From Actinoplanes palleronii (GTDB lineage: Bacteria > Actinomycetota > Actinomycetes > Mycobacteriales > Micromonosporaceae): a stretch of 64,000 nt of DNA. Positions within the stretch are counted from its first letter, which is position 1. The number at the start of each line of letters is the position of its first letter. The position numbers and the translations under genes are program-made. The notes beneath the pieces are model-generated. The model ran no database searches. It saw only the letters and a list, made by a program, of their open reading frames with translations, and had not been told where the DNA came from. The stretch spans positions 1 through 64,000 of the forward strand of contig NZ_BOMS01000023.1 of assembly GCF_016862315.1 (NCBI RefSeq), in the 5' to 3' direction. Below, one piece after another: positions 49,915-58,412 of the stretch.

Positions 49915-50961
49915 CTACCCGGAGGTTGCGGGAGTCTCGTCGCTCACCGGCTGACCGGCGGCCGGCAGGGTCACGCTGACCAGCGCGCCGTCGCGGTCCA
50001 TCGGGCCGTGGCCGAGCCGGCGCAGGGTGCGCAGCATCGCCACGTTGTCCGCGCCGGTGTGTGCCACCAGCGCGGCGAACCCGCCCCGCTCGGCGTGCGC
50101 GCGCAGCCGGCGCAGCAGTGCGGTGCCCAGGCCACGGCGCTGCCAGACGTCCTCGACCAGCACCGCCACCTCGCCCAGGTCGCCCTCGGCGAGCAGGCTG
50201 GCCATCGCCACCACCCGGCCGTTCGGCGCGATCGCGAGCAGGGTCACCCCGCCGGCCGGTTCGAGCAGGCGGCGCAGCCGGGTCTCGCCGGGCTGCCCGC
50301 CGCTGAGGTAGCGCCGGCGCAGGGTCAGCGCGGAGCAGTTCCCGTGCAGCTCACGGACGCCGGCCAGGTCCTCGGCCCCGGCCGGGCGGACGGTCACCTC
50401 GGCGCCGTCCGGCAGCATCAGGGCCACGTTCTCCCGCTGGTGGCGGGTGACCGAGGCGGCCAGCTCGACGAGGGCCTGCGCCCGGGCGTACTCCGCGGGA
50501 GTGAACGCGGGCAGGGCGCGGAGCACCTCGTAGGAACCGCCGGCCGGGTCGGCCAGGGTCATCCGGCCGCCGTGCACGCCGGGCTGGTCGACCGAGGGCC
50601 GCGGGCGCCAGCGCACGTCGGTCGCGTCGAGCAGGGCCCGCAGGGTCTCGCCCAGCGCTTCCGGCTCGTGCACCAGCCGACCGGCCAGGGCCAGCGCGCG
50701 GGTCGGCTGATCGGCCAGGCCCTGCGCCTCGGCGCGAGCCACGAACGCGTCCCGGCCGCGGCCCTTGTAGACCGCGGCCAGCAGATCGGACTCGGTCATC
50801 GTGTCCGGAGTGTCGACCAGGAAGTCGTCGACCGCGCCGCCCTCGGTGGTGTGCACCTGGACGGCGAGGATGTTGACTGATTTCAGGGCGAGACTCGCGG
50901 TCAGCACGGACAGGTAGCCGGGACGGTCGTCAACCGTCGCCCGGATCCGCCACAACGCCAT
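49915..50961 (-). CDS. ACT-domain plus GNAT acetyltransferase fusion protein
   Basis: Encodes 348 aa. N-terminal ACT-like domain (1-75, RATVDDRPGYLSVLTASLAL) and C-terminal GNAT domain (about 195-335) with the acetyl-CoA loop EDVWQRRGLGTALLRRL. ACT domains bind amino acids, so this may be an amino-acid-sensing acetyltransferase; similar ACT-GNAT fusions regulate or modify proteins by lysine acetylation in mycobacteria (there with a cyclic-nucleotide or ACT sensor). The ATG at 50961 has AAAGGAG about 8 nt upstream, partly buried in a hairpin. Confidence 0.83.
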   Translation of the reverse strand: MALWRIRATVDDRPGYLSVLTASLALKSVNILAVQVHTTEGGAVDDFLVDTPDTMTESDLLAAVYKGRGRDAFVARAEAQGLADQPTRALALAGRLVHEPEALGETLRALLDATDVRWRPRPSVDQPGVHGGRMTLADPAGGSYEVLRALPAFTPAEYARAQALVELAASVTRHQRENVALMLPDGAEVTVRPAGAEDLAGVRELHGNCSALTLRRRYLSGGQPGETRLRRLLEPAGGVTLLAIAPNGRVVAMASLLAEGDLGEVAVLVEDVWQRRGLGTALLRRLRAHAERGGFAALVAHTGADNVAMLRTLRRLGHGPMDRDGALVSVTLPAAGQPVSDETPATSG

Positions 50962-50963
50962 GC

Positions 50964-50997
50964 GGGGCACTCCTTTCCTCTACCTCAAGAGTGCCCC
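50964..50997 (-). promoter_or_regulatory. Leader hairpin overlapping the ribosome-binding site
   Basis: GGGGCACTC (50964-50972) and GAGTGCCCC (50989-50997) form a perfect 9-bp stem directly before the ACT-GNAT start. In the mRNA the 3' arm begins within the AAAGGAG Shine-Dalgarno and ends 2 nt before the ATG, so folding would block translation. Confidence 0.5.
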
Positions 50998-51048
50998 ACC
51001 GTTGTTGCGTTGATATTGCTTGAGCTGGGCTTTCTGCCGTTGCGACGA

Positions 51049-51759
51049 TCACACCTGGGACGCGGTGGCGGGCGTCACGGAGTCCAGCCGGTCGCCGAGG
51101 ATCACCGCCGCGGCACGCACCAGCTGAGCCACCCGGTCGACCTCGGTGACGTGGAACGCGGCCGCCTGCAGGTCGTCCTCGTCGGTGCGGGCGACCACCA
51201 GGACCAGGCCGCCGCGGCCGAACGGGGCGACCGCGTACCGCGGGCCACCCGGCTCGATCATCGGACGGGCCCGGAGCGGGGTGACCTCCGGCAGGTGCAG
51301 CGGGGACGGGGCGCGCCAGCTCGCGTACGCCACGGTGGGCTCGTTGCCCACGCCGTTGGCGCCGTTGCGGGAGGCCCAGTCGGCCGGGACCACCGCGGCG
51401 GCGGCCCAGTCCGCGGCGAGCAACCCGGGCATCGCGTCGACCAGGGTGGCCAGGCCGTCGGCCGGGTTCGCCGCCACCTGGGCGAGCAGCTCGGCGTCGT
51501 GACCGCCGTTGATCGGGGCGCCGATCGCCTTCCACACGCCGTCGACCTGGACCCCGGGGATCGCGGCCAGCCCGGCGAGGAGGCGTTCCACACGGGCCGC
51601 ACCTGGCCAGACGACGGTGAAGTCGTCGATGGCCCGGCCGCCGAGTCGTTCCAGCACCACGACCTGGACGATGTCCGCGCCGGCCACACCCAGGGTGCGC
51701 GCGACCTGGCCGAGGGCGCCGGGACGGTCCGGCAGGGTGACTCGAACCCGCAGCAACAT
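51049..51759 (-). CDS. ACT-domain protein
   Basis: Encodes 236 aa. The N-terminal ACT domain (2-75, RVRVTLPDRPGALGQVARTL then GADIVQVVVLE) shows the usual beta-alpha-beta ligand-binding signature. The remaining 160 residues look like a second sensor or GAF-like fold (GPRYAVAPFGRGGLVLVVARTDEDD). Same strand as the ACT-GNAT gene with 87 bp between, so a shared amino-acid-sensing role is plausible. GGAGG lies 6 nt before the ATG at 51759; the upstream frame extension lacks support. Confidence 0.78.
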   Translation of the reverse strand: MLLRVRVTLPDRPGALGQVARTLGVAGADIVQVVVLERLGGRAIDDFTVVWPGAARVERLLAGLAAIPGVQVDGVWKAIGAPINGGHDAELLAQVAANPADGLATLVDAMPGLLAADWAAAAVVPADWASRNGANGVGNEPTVAYASWRAPSPLHLPEVTPLRARPMIEPGGPRYAVAPFGRGGLVLVVARTDEDDLQAAAFHVTEVDRVAQLVRAAAVILGDRLDSVTPATASQV

Positions 51760-51978
51760 GAAACTCCTCCCGTCGCGGACGGCCGGTGACGCCGCCCTGC
51801 TGGACACCCTGCCCATCCGGCGTTTCCGACCGATTGCACGGCCGTGTCCCGGCCGTCAAGCCGAGCCGGATATGCCAGATTTCACAACTCAGAGTAAGCA
51901 GTCTGGGGTTCGACCCGGCGATTCGCTGTCGGGTGTCGGACAGCCCGTTTTCCGGGTACGTCCCTCCGAGCGGCCCCC

Positions 51979-51984
51979 TAGAGT
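51979..51984 (+). promoter_or_regulatory. -10 element (TAGAGT), near-leaderless start
   Basis: TAGAGT ends 7 nt before the ATG at 51992, predicting at most one untranslated base. Confidence 0.5.
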
Positions 51985-51991
51985 CGAAGGC

Positions 51992-52111
51992 ATGATTTGC
52001 GAGCCTTGCCGGGAGCACCAGCACGGGGAGTGCAAGGGCGGGTCGTGGTGCGACTGCCAGCACCGCGACCCCGAGCCGACCCCGCCGGTGACCGGTCCGC
52101 CCGGCGAGTGA
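51992..52111 (+). CDS. Small Cys/His-rich protein (39 aa), possible zinc knuckle
   Basis: Encodes 39 aa beginning MICEPCREHQHGECKGG, with further SWCDCQH, then a Pro/Thr tail. The C-x2-C, HxH, C and CxC-x-H spacing suggests one metal site. It is too short for most gene finders, but the GTG of the downstream reductase overlaps its stop (GTGA) and a -10 element fits, so it is probably translated. No family name assigned. Confidence 0.6.
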   Translation: MICEPCREHQHGECKGGSWCDCQHRDPEPTPPVTGPPGE

Positions 52112-52830
52112 GCACCCTCCCGGACACCCTCCCGGACACCCTCCCGGACACCCAGGCGGGCCTGGTCGAGCGCTATCCGCGCACCCCGGGCCCGACCCTG
52201 CGGGTCAACTTCATCGCCAGCGCCGACGGCGCGGTCGCGGTCGAGGGCCTGTCCGCCGGGTTGCAGGGCCCGGGCGACAAGGAGGTCTTCGACACCCTCC
52301 GGATGGTCTGCGACGGCCTGATCGTCGCGGCCGGCACGGTCCGCGCCGAGCGCTACGACGCGTTGCGCCTGACTCCCGGTGCCCGCGCCTGGCGGGTGAC
52401 CAACGGGCTGCCCGAGTTCCCGCTCATGGTGATCGTCTCCGGCTCGCTCGCGCTGGACCCGGCTCAACTGATCTTCTCGGACGCGCCGATCCGTCCGATC
52501 GTGCTCACCCACCACGCGGCGCCGGCCTCGCCGATCGCCGAGGTGGCCGAGGTGATCCCGGTGGGCGACCGCGCGGTCGACCTGGCCGCCGGGGTGCGGC
52601 TGCTGCACGAGCGCGGCGCGACCCAGCTGCTCTGCGAGGGCGGCCCGGCACTGCTCGGCTCGATGATCGCCGCGGATCTGGTCGACGAGCTGTGCCTCAC
52701 CGTCGCGCCGCTGCTGGTCGGCGGCCGGGCCGGCCGGATCTCCGCGGGGCCGCCGACGCCGCCGCGCCCGATGTCGCTGCGGCACGCACTGACCCGGGAC
52801 GACATGCTTTTCCTTCGGTACGGGCGGTAG
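52108..52830 (+). CDS. RibD C-terminal-like (pyrimidine reductase) family protein
   Basis: Encodes 240 aa of the RibD-C/dihydrofolate-reductase fold: FIASADGAVAVEGLSAGL at the N-terminal strand, DTLRMVCDGLIVAAGTVRAERY, and LCEGGPALLGSMIAADLVDEL near the C-terminus. Family members reduce 5-amino-6-ribosylaminouracil phosphate or related substrates with NADPH. No riboflavin genes are adjacent, so the real substrate may differ. The start region carries three LPDT repeats (12-bp DNA repeats). GTG at 52108 overlaps the stop of the small Cys-rich gene. Confidence 0.83.
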   Translation: MSTLPDTLPDTLPDTQAGLVERYPRTPGPTLRVNFIASADGAVAVEGLSAGLQGPGDKEVFDTLRMVCDGLIVAAGTVRAERYDALRLTPGARAWRVTNGLPEFPLMVIVSGSLALDPAQLIFSDAPIRPIVLTHHAAPASPIAEVAEVIPVGDRAVDLAAGVRLLHERGATQLLCEGGPALLGSMIAADLVDELCLTVAPLLVGGRAGRISAGPPTPPRPMSLRHALTRDDMLFLRYGR

Positions 52831-52985
52831 CCCCGGCCGGTCTCTGCCAATCGATCGTCCCCGGGGGCGCGCCTGCCCGACTCGATCAAGATCTTGTGCA
52901 TAACTCTGTGGATGAACACCAGAACTTGTGGAAAACCCGAACGGGTGGAGATCCGACGGGCATTTTGTCGTACCTCTGAGGCACC
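52831..52985. other. Short AT-richer gap with two DnaA-box-like words
   Basis: TGTGGATGA (52907-52915) and TGTGGAAAA (52927-52935) are one or two changes from the reverse DnaA box TGTGGATAA. The gap precedes herA. Two weak matches are not enough to call an origin. Confidence 0.25.
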
Positions 52986-54734
52986 ATGATCGGCGTGTCT
53001 GACGAAACTTCCCCTGTCGGGCGGGTGCTAGGCACTGCCGACGCGACCCCGCTCCAGTTCTGGACGGCTGTCGCCCCGGGCAGTTACCTGCAACTCGACG
53101 ACGTCGTGGTGACCAAGCGCGACCTGCCGGACCGCGAACCGGTCACCATCGCCGGGGTGGTCACCCAGGTCCGGGCCCGGCACGAGGGGGCCCAGTTCGA
53201 CTCGGACGTGTTCGCCATCGCCGACGGCACGCTGCCGGCCATGGTCCAGGAGGCCGCCGAGATCACCACGACCCGCGTCGACCCGGAGCTGTACGTGCCG
53301 CCCGCCCCGGGCGCGGTCGTGCACCGGGCCACCGGCGCGGCCCGCGACGCCGCGCTGCACTTCGACCGGATGGAGCGGCGGGTCCCGATGGGCACCGGCC
53401 GCGACGGCGTGCCGGTCTATCTCAACGCGGACTTCCTCGACGGCACCCGGGGCGCCCACGTCTCGATCTCCGGCATCTCCGGCGTGGCCACCAAGACCAG
53501 CTTCGCGACGTTCCTGCTCTACTCGGTGTTCCGATCCGGGCAGCTGGGTGCCGACGGCGCCAACGCCCGCGCGCTGATCTTCAATGTCAAGGGCGAGGAC
53601 CTGCTCTTCCTGGACCACCCGAACACCAAGCTCGACGACAACACCCGCGCGGCGTACAAACTGCTCGACCTGCCCGCCCAGCCCTTCTCCGACGTGCGCG
53701 TCTACGCACCGCCGCGGGCCGGCGACTCGTCCGGCTCCCCCGACGTGAGCAGCCGGCTGACCGGTGTCGACGCGTTCTACTGGACGCTCGAGGAGTTCTG
53801 CTCCGGCAAGCTGCTGCCGTACGTGTTCGCCGACTCCGACGACGAGCGCCAGCAGTACACGATGGTGGTCCACTCGGTCACCGCCCACCTGCACCGGTTC
53901 GCGGTGCCGGCCGAGGGCGGGATCAGCATCGACGGCCGCCGGATCGGGTCGTACGGCGATCTCGTCGACCACATCGTCGACCAGCTCACCGACGACGAGA
54001 CCCGGTCGATCTGGGCGGGCAGCGCGGTCAACATGGGCACCGTCAACGCGTTCGCCCGCCGCATGATCAACAGCAAGCGCGACCTGTCCCGGCTGATCCG
54101 CGGTGACCTGGCCCAGCGCCGCCCGCACCAGATCAAGACCGCGGACAGCGCCCAGGTGACCGTCGTCGACCTGCACAACCTGCCGGACCGCGCGCAGCGG
54201 TTCGTGGTCGGCGTGACGCTCAAGACCGAGTTCGAGGAGAAGGAGAAGTCCGGCACCGGCCGCCCACTGCTCTTCGTCGTCCTCGACGAGCTGAACAAGT
54301 ACGCACCGCGCGAGGGCTCCTCCCCGATCAAGGAGGTGCTGCTGGACATCGCCGAGCGCGGCCGGTCCCTGGGCGTGATCCTGATCGGCGCGCAGCAGAC
54401 CGCCAGCGAGGTGGAGCGCCGGATCGTCACGAACTCGGCGATCCGGGTGGTCGGCCGGCTCGACCCGGCCGAGGCGTCGAGGCCGGAGTACGGCTTCCTG
54501 CCCCCGGCCATGCGCCAGCGCGCCCTGCTGGCCCGGCCCGGCACGATGTTCGTCAACCAGCCGGACATCCCGGTCCCGCTCTGCGTCGAGTTCCCGTTCC
54601 CGGCCTGGGCCACCCGCAAGTCCGAGTCCGGTCCCCCGCCGGTCGAGACGCTGCGTTCGATAGTCCAGGGCGCCGATCCGTTCGCCGTCATCGGCGGCCG
54701 GGCCGGTGGCGACGACGACGACATTCCGTTCTGA
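52986..54734 (+). CDS. herA: HerA-like ATPase/translocase with SSB-like C-terminal tip
   Basis: Encodes 582 aa. An N-terminal HAS-barrel-like domain (about 25-120, VVVTKRDLPDREPVTIAGVV) is followed by a FtsK/HerA-type ATPase: Walker A GISGVATKTS at 163-172 (K170), Walker B LLFVVLDE with D434 and E435, and a sensor GAQQTASEV. HerA forms hexamers that pump DNA and activate the NurA nuclease in archaea. The last residues are DDDDIPF (576-582) after a Gly linker, matching the protein-docking tip of bacterial SSB. GAGG lies 4 nt before the ATG. sbcD follows after 22 bp, then sbcC and nurA. Confidence 0.88.
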   Translation: MIGVSDETSPVGRVLGTADATPLQFWTAVAPGSYLQLDDVVVTKRDLPDREPVTIAGVVTQVRARHEGAQFDSDVFAIADGTLPAMVQEAAEITTTRVDPELYVPPAPGAVVHRATGAARDAALHFDRMERRVPMGTGRDGVPVYLNADFLDGTRGAHVSISGISGVATKTSFATFLLYSVFRSGQLGADGANARALIFNVKGEDLLFLDHPNTKLDDNTRAAYKLLDLPAQPFSDVRVYAPPRAGDSSGSPDVSSRLTGVDAFYWTLEEFCSGKLLPYVFADSDDERQQYTMVVHSVTAHLHRFAVPAEGGISIDGRRIGSYGDLVDHIVDQLTDDETRSIWAGSAVNMGTVNAFARRMINSKRDLSRLIRGDLAQRRPHQIKTADSAQVTVVDLHNLPDRAQRFVVGVTLKTEFEEKEKSGTGRPLLFVVLDELNKYAPREGSSPIKEVLLDIAERGRSLGVILIGAQQTASEVERRIVTNSAIRVVGRLDPAEASRPEYGFLPPAMRQRALLARPGTMFVNQPDIPVPLCVEFPFPAWATRKSESGPPPVETLRSIVQGADPFAVIGGRAGGDDDDIPF

Positions 54735-54744
54735 TCTTCGAGGC

Positions 54745-54750
54745 TAAGGT
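54745..54750 (+). promoter_or_regulatory. -10 element (TAAGGT), leaderless start of sbcD
   Basis: TAAGGT is followed by exactly 6 nt and the ATG at 54757, inside the 22-bp herA-sbcD gap. It suggests sbcD-sbcC-nurA can also be transcribed separately from herA. Confidence 0.6.
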
Positions 54751-54756
54751 TTCGCG

Positions 54757-55908
54757 ATGCGCATCCTCCACACCTCCGACTGGCACGTCGGAAAGGTTCT
54801 CAAGGGCCGGAACCGCTTCGAGGAGCACACCCGGGTGCTCGCCCAGGTGATCGAGATAGCCCGGGCCGAGAAACCGGACCTGGTGATCGTCGCCGGCGAC
54901 CTCTACGACACCGCCGCGCCGACCGCGGACGCCACCCGGCTGGTCACCCGGGCGCTGTCCGCGCTCCGGCAGACCGGCGCGCGGGTGGTGGCGATCGGCG
55001 GCAACCACGACAACGGCCAGGCCCTGGACGCGCTGCGGCCGTGGGCCGACGCGGCCGGCATCGAGCTGCGCGGCTCGGTCCGGGACAACCTCAACGATCT
55101 CCTGATCGAGGGGACCACCGAGGGCGGCGAACGCTGGCGCGTGGTCGCGTTGCCGTTCCTCTCCCAGCGGTTCGCGGTCCGGGCCGCCGAGATGTACGAG
55201 CTGACCGAGGCCGAGGCGCACCAGACCTACGCCGACCTGATGGCCCGGCTGCTCGCCAAGCTCAGCGAGCCGTTCGCCGAGCCCGGCGTGGTCAACCTGG
55301 TCACCGCCCACCTGACCATGGTCGGCGCGAGTGCCGGCGGCGGCGAGCGCGAGGCGCACACCATCATGGGGTACGCGGTGCCGGCCACCGTCTTCCCGCC
55401 GAACGCGCACTACGTCGCCCTCGGTCACCTGCACCGCGCCCAGCGGGTGATCGCACCGTGCCCGACCCGGTACAGCGGCAGCCCGCTCGCGATCGACTTC
55501 GGCGAGGAGGAGAACGTCTGCTCGGTGGCGATCGTCGACGTCTCGGTGGACAAGGCCGCTCAGGTCCGGGACGTGCCGGTCACCTCGGCGCTGACCCTGC
55601 GCACGGTCCGCGGCACCCTCGAACAGCTCGCCACGGTGAACCTTCCGGATGCCTGGCTGCGTGTCCTGGTGCGCGAGGCACCCCGCCCCGGCCTGCGCGA
55701 GGACGTGCAGGAGATGCTGCCGAACGCCCTGGAGGTCCGCATCGACCCCGACATGCTGCCCGAGCGCTCGGGTGCCCGATCGGCGGAACGCGCCGGTCGC
55801 TCCCCGCGTGAGCTCTTCGGCGACTACCTGGACAGCCGCGGCAACGCCGAGGACGGCGTCCGCGAACTCTTCGACGCGCTGTACGACGAGGTGAGCAGCA
55901 CCCAATGA
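54757..55908 (+). CDS. sbcD: Exonuclease SbcD (Mre11 family)
   Basis: Encodes 383 aa. All metallophosphoesterase motifs are intact: SDWHVG (residues 7-12), GDLYD, GNHD, TAHL and GHLHRA. The Mn-dependent nuclease works with SbcC on DNA ends, hairpins and protein-blocked ends. The C-terminal 100 residues should carry the capping and SbcC-binding parts. sbcC starts in its stop codon (ATGA at 55905). Confidence 0.95.
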   Translation: MRILHTSDWHVGKVLKGRNRFEEHTRVLAQVIEIARAEKPDLVIVAGDLYDTAAPTADATRLVTRALSALRQTGARVVAIGGNHDNGQALDALRPWADAAGIELRGSVRDNLNDLLIEGTTEGGERWRVVALPFLSQRFAVRAAEMYELTEAEAHQTYADLMARLLAKLSEPFAEPGVVNLVTAHLTMVGASAGGGEREAHTIMGYAVPATVFPPNAHYVALGHLHRAQRVIAPCPTRYSGSPLAIDFGEEENVCSVAIVDVSVDKAAQVRDVPVTSALTLRTVRGTLEQLATVNLPDAWLRVLVREAPRPGLREDVQEMLPNALEVRIDPDMLPERSGARSAERAGRSPRELFGDYLDSRGNAEDGVRELFDALYDEVSSTQ

Positions 55909-58412
55909 GGCCCATCAGGCTGGACATGTCCGGTTTCACGGTGTTCCGTGACCAGACCACCGTGGACTTCACCGACGCCGACTACTTCGCGCTGGTCGGC
56001 CCGACCGGCTCGGGCAAGTCGACGGTGCTGGACGCGATCTGCTTCGTCCTCTACGGCCAGGTCCCGCGCTGGGGCGGCGCCCGGGGCATCGTCAACGCGC
56101 TCGCGCCGTCCGCGGTCGAGGCCCGGGTCCGGCTGGTCTTCGAGTCGGCCGGCGACCGGTACGTGGCGACCCGGGTGGTCCGGCGCGACGGCCGGGGCAA
56201 CGTCAAGACGTCCGGCGCCGGTCTGCAGCTGATGCCGGCCGGTTTCGACGTGTCGAAGCTGGACACCGGGATGGACCTGGCCGACCTCGGCGAGGTGCTG
56301 GCCGGCGTCCCGGCCGAGATGGACGAGGCGGTGCAGGCCGCGGTCGGCCTGCCGTACGAGCAGTTCACCAGCTGCGTGATCTTGCCGCAGGGCCAGTTCG
56401 CCGACTTCCTGCACGCCAAGCCGGCCACCCGGCAGCAGATCCTGATCAACCTGCTGGGCCTGCAGATGTACGAGCGGGTGCAGGTCCGGGCGGCCGAGCG
56501 CGGCAAGACCGCCGACGCCAAGCTGACCGTTGTCGATCAGTCACTGGCCGCCCTGGAGGACGCCACCGACGAGGCGGTCGAGTCGGCCGCCGAGCACCTG
56601 GCCCGGATGCGCGAGCTGACCGGAGCGGTGGAGGCCGCGGTGCCCGGACTGCGGGCCGCCCGGGCCGAGGAGGAGGCCGCTCGGGGCACCCGGGACACCC
56701 TCGACGCAGAGCTCGGGCTGCTGTCGTCCGTGCGTACCCCCAAGGGTCTTGCCGAAGCGACCGGTGCGATCACCGCGGCCCGGACCACCGCGGAGCAGGC
56801 CGCCGAGGCGGTGCACGAGGCCGAGGAGGCCGAGGAGAAGGTCCGCGGCGAGCTGACCGCGGCCGGTGACGCCGGGTCGCTGCGCCTGGCCCTGGACCGG
56901 CACACCGAGCTGGACCGGCTCACCGAGCAGGAGGGCTGGTTCGCCGGCAAGGTCTCGGTCGCCGAGGTGGAGTGCCGGGACGCGCGGGCCTCCGCCGACC
57001 TGGCCGAGTCCGAGCACACCGGCGCCCAGCAGCTGCTGGAGCAGGCCCGGCAGGACTACCGGGACGCGCAGCAGCGGGACCGGGCCAGCGCCCTGCGCGG
57101 GCACCTGGTCGCCGGGCACGACTGCCCGGTCTGCGAGCAGAAGGTGACCGTGGTGCCGCAGGTGCCGCGCGAGTCGTCGGTGCGGCTGGCCGAGGCGGCC
57201 GGCAACGCCGCCCGTGAGGCCGCCGAGCAGGCCACCGCGCGTTTCCAGCAGCGCGACGCGGTGGCCCGCAACCTGGAGAGCGACCTGGAGCGCAAACGCG
57301 GCCAGTACGAACACCACCTGACCCGGCTCGCCGAGGTGCGCAAGGCCGTGCAGGGGCTGCCCGGGGTGGAGGCGATCCAGCAGCGGCTCGCCGAGTTCAC
57401 CCGGCTGCAGGGCCGGCTGGAGGACGCCACCGCCGCGGTCCGCTCGGCCCGCGACCGGCTGCGCGCCGCGCAGACCGGGGTCCGCACCGCCGAGGAGCAG
57501 CAGCGCACCGCGTGGCGCACGTTCGACGCGGTACGCGACGGGCTGGCCCGGTTCGTGCCGCCGCCGGCCGACCGGGACGACCTGGCCGGCGCCTGGTCGT
57601 CGCTCGTCGACTGGGCGCGGGCCGAGCACGCCTCCCGGGCCACCGCGCGGGCGGCGGCCGAGGGCTCGGTGACCGCGGCGCACCAGGCCACCGCCGGGGC
57701 GCACGCGGCGATCGTGGCGCTGTTCACCGCGGCCGAGGTGCAGCCGCCGGCCACGCCACCGACGGTCACCGCCGACGCCGAGGCCACCCTGATCCGGGCG
57801 GCCGCGGTCACCGCGGAACGCGCCGAGGCGGCCTGGCAGCGGATGACCGAGCGGTTCGAGCAGGCTCGAGAGCAGCAGGACCAGCGGATGGTGCTGCAGC
57901 AGGAGAGCCGGGTGGCGAAGTCGCTCGCCGGGCACCTGCGGGCCAACAACTTCGAGCGCTGGCTGCTCGAGGAGGCCCTGGACCTGCTGGTCGACGGCGC
58001 GTCCGGGATCCTGCGCGAGCTCACCGGCGGGCAGTACGAGCTGATGCACGACAAGGGCGAGTTCTTCGTGGTCGACCACCACGACGCGGGCCTGCGCCGG
58101 GGCGTGCGCACGCTCTCCGGCGGCGAGACGTTCCAGGCGTCCCTGGCCCTCGCGCTGGCCCTCTCCGAGCAGCTCGCCGGGATGAGCACCACCGCGGCCA
58201 GCCTGGAGTCGATCGTGCTGGACGAGGGCTTCGGCACCCTGGACGCGGCGACGCTCGACGTGGTCGCGGCGACGCTGGAGAACCTGGCGGCCCGCGGCGA
58301 CCGGATGGTCGGTCTGGTCACCCACGTGCACGCGCTGGCCGAGCGGGTGCCGGTCCGCTTCGAGGTGCACAAGGACGCGCGAACCGCGTACGTGGAGAGG
58401 GTCGGCCTGTGA
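55905..58412 (+). CDS. sbcC: Exonuclease SbcC (Rad50 family SMC-like ATPase)
   Basis: Encodes 835 aa. Walker A GPTGSGKST is at 32-40, the zinc hook CPVC at 407-410 in the middle of two long Ala/Glu/Arg-rich coiled-coil arms, the ABC signature LSGGE at 737-741 and Walker B with D773/E774 (IVLDEGFG). It is shorter than E. coli SbcC because the coils are short, closer to archaeal Rad50 in size. It controls the SbcD nuclease through ATP. The nurA GTG overlaps its TGA. Confidence 0.95.
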   Translation: MRPIRLDMSGFTVFRDQTTVDFTDADYFALVGPTGSGKSTVLDAICFVLYGQVPRWGGARGIVNALAPSAVEARVRLVFESAGDRYVATRVVRRDGRGNVKTSGAGLQLMPAGFDVSKLDTGMDLADLGEVLAGVPAEMDEAVQAAVGLPYEQFTSCVILPQGQFADFLHAKPATRQQILINLLGLQMYERVQVRAAERGKTADAKLTVVDQSLAALEDATDEAVESAAEHLARMRELTGAVEAAVPGLRAARAEEEAARGTRDTLDAELGLLSSVRTPKGLAEATGAITAARTTAEQAAEAVHEAEEAEEKVRGELTAAGDAGSLRLALDRHTELDRLTEQEGWFAGKVSVAEVECRDARASADLAESEHTGAQQLLEQARQDYRDAQQRDRASALRGHLVAGHDCPVCEQKVTVVPQVPRESSVRLAEAAGNAAREAAEQATARFQQRDAVARNLESDLERKRGQYEHHLTRLAEVRKAVQGLPGVEAIQQRLAEFTRLQGRLEDATAAVRSARDRLRAAQTGVRTAEEQQRTAWRTFDAVRDGLARFVPPPADRDDLAGAWSSLVDWARAEHASRATARAAAEGSVTAAHQATAGAHAAIVALFTAAEVQPPATPPTVTADAEATLIRAAAVTAERAEAAWQRMTERFEQAREQQDQRMVLQQESRVAKSLAGHLRANNFERWLLEEALDLLVDGASGILRELTGGQYELMHDKGEFFVVDHHDAGLRRGVRTLSGGETFQASLALALALSEQLAGMSTTAASLESIVLDEGFGTLDAATLDVVAATLENLAARGDRMVGLVTHVHALAERVPVRFEVHKDARTAYVERVGL

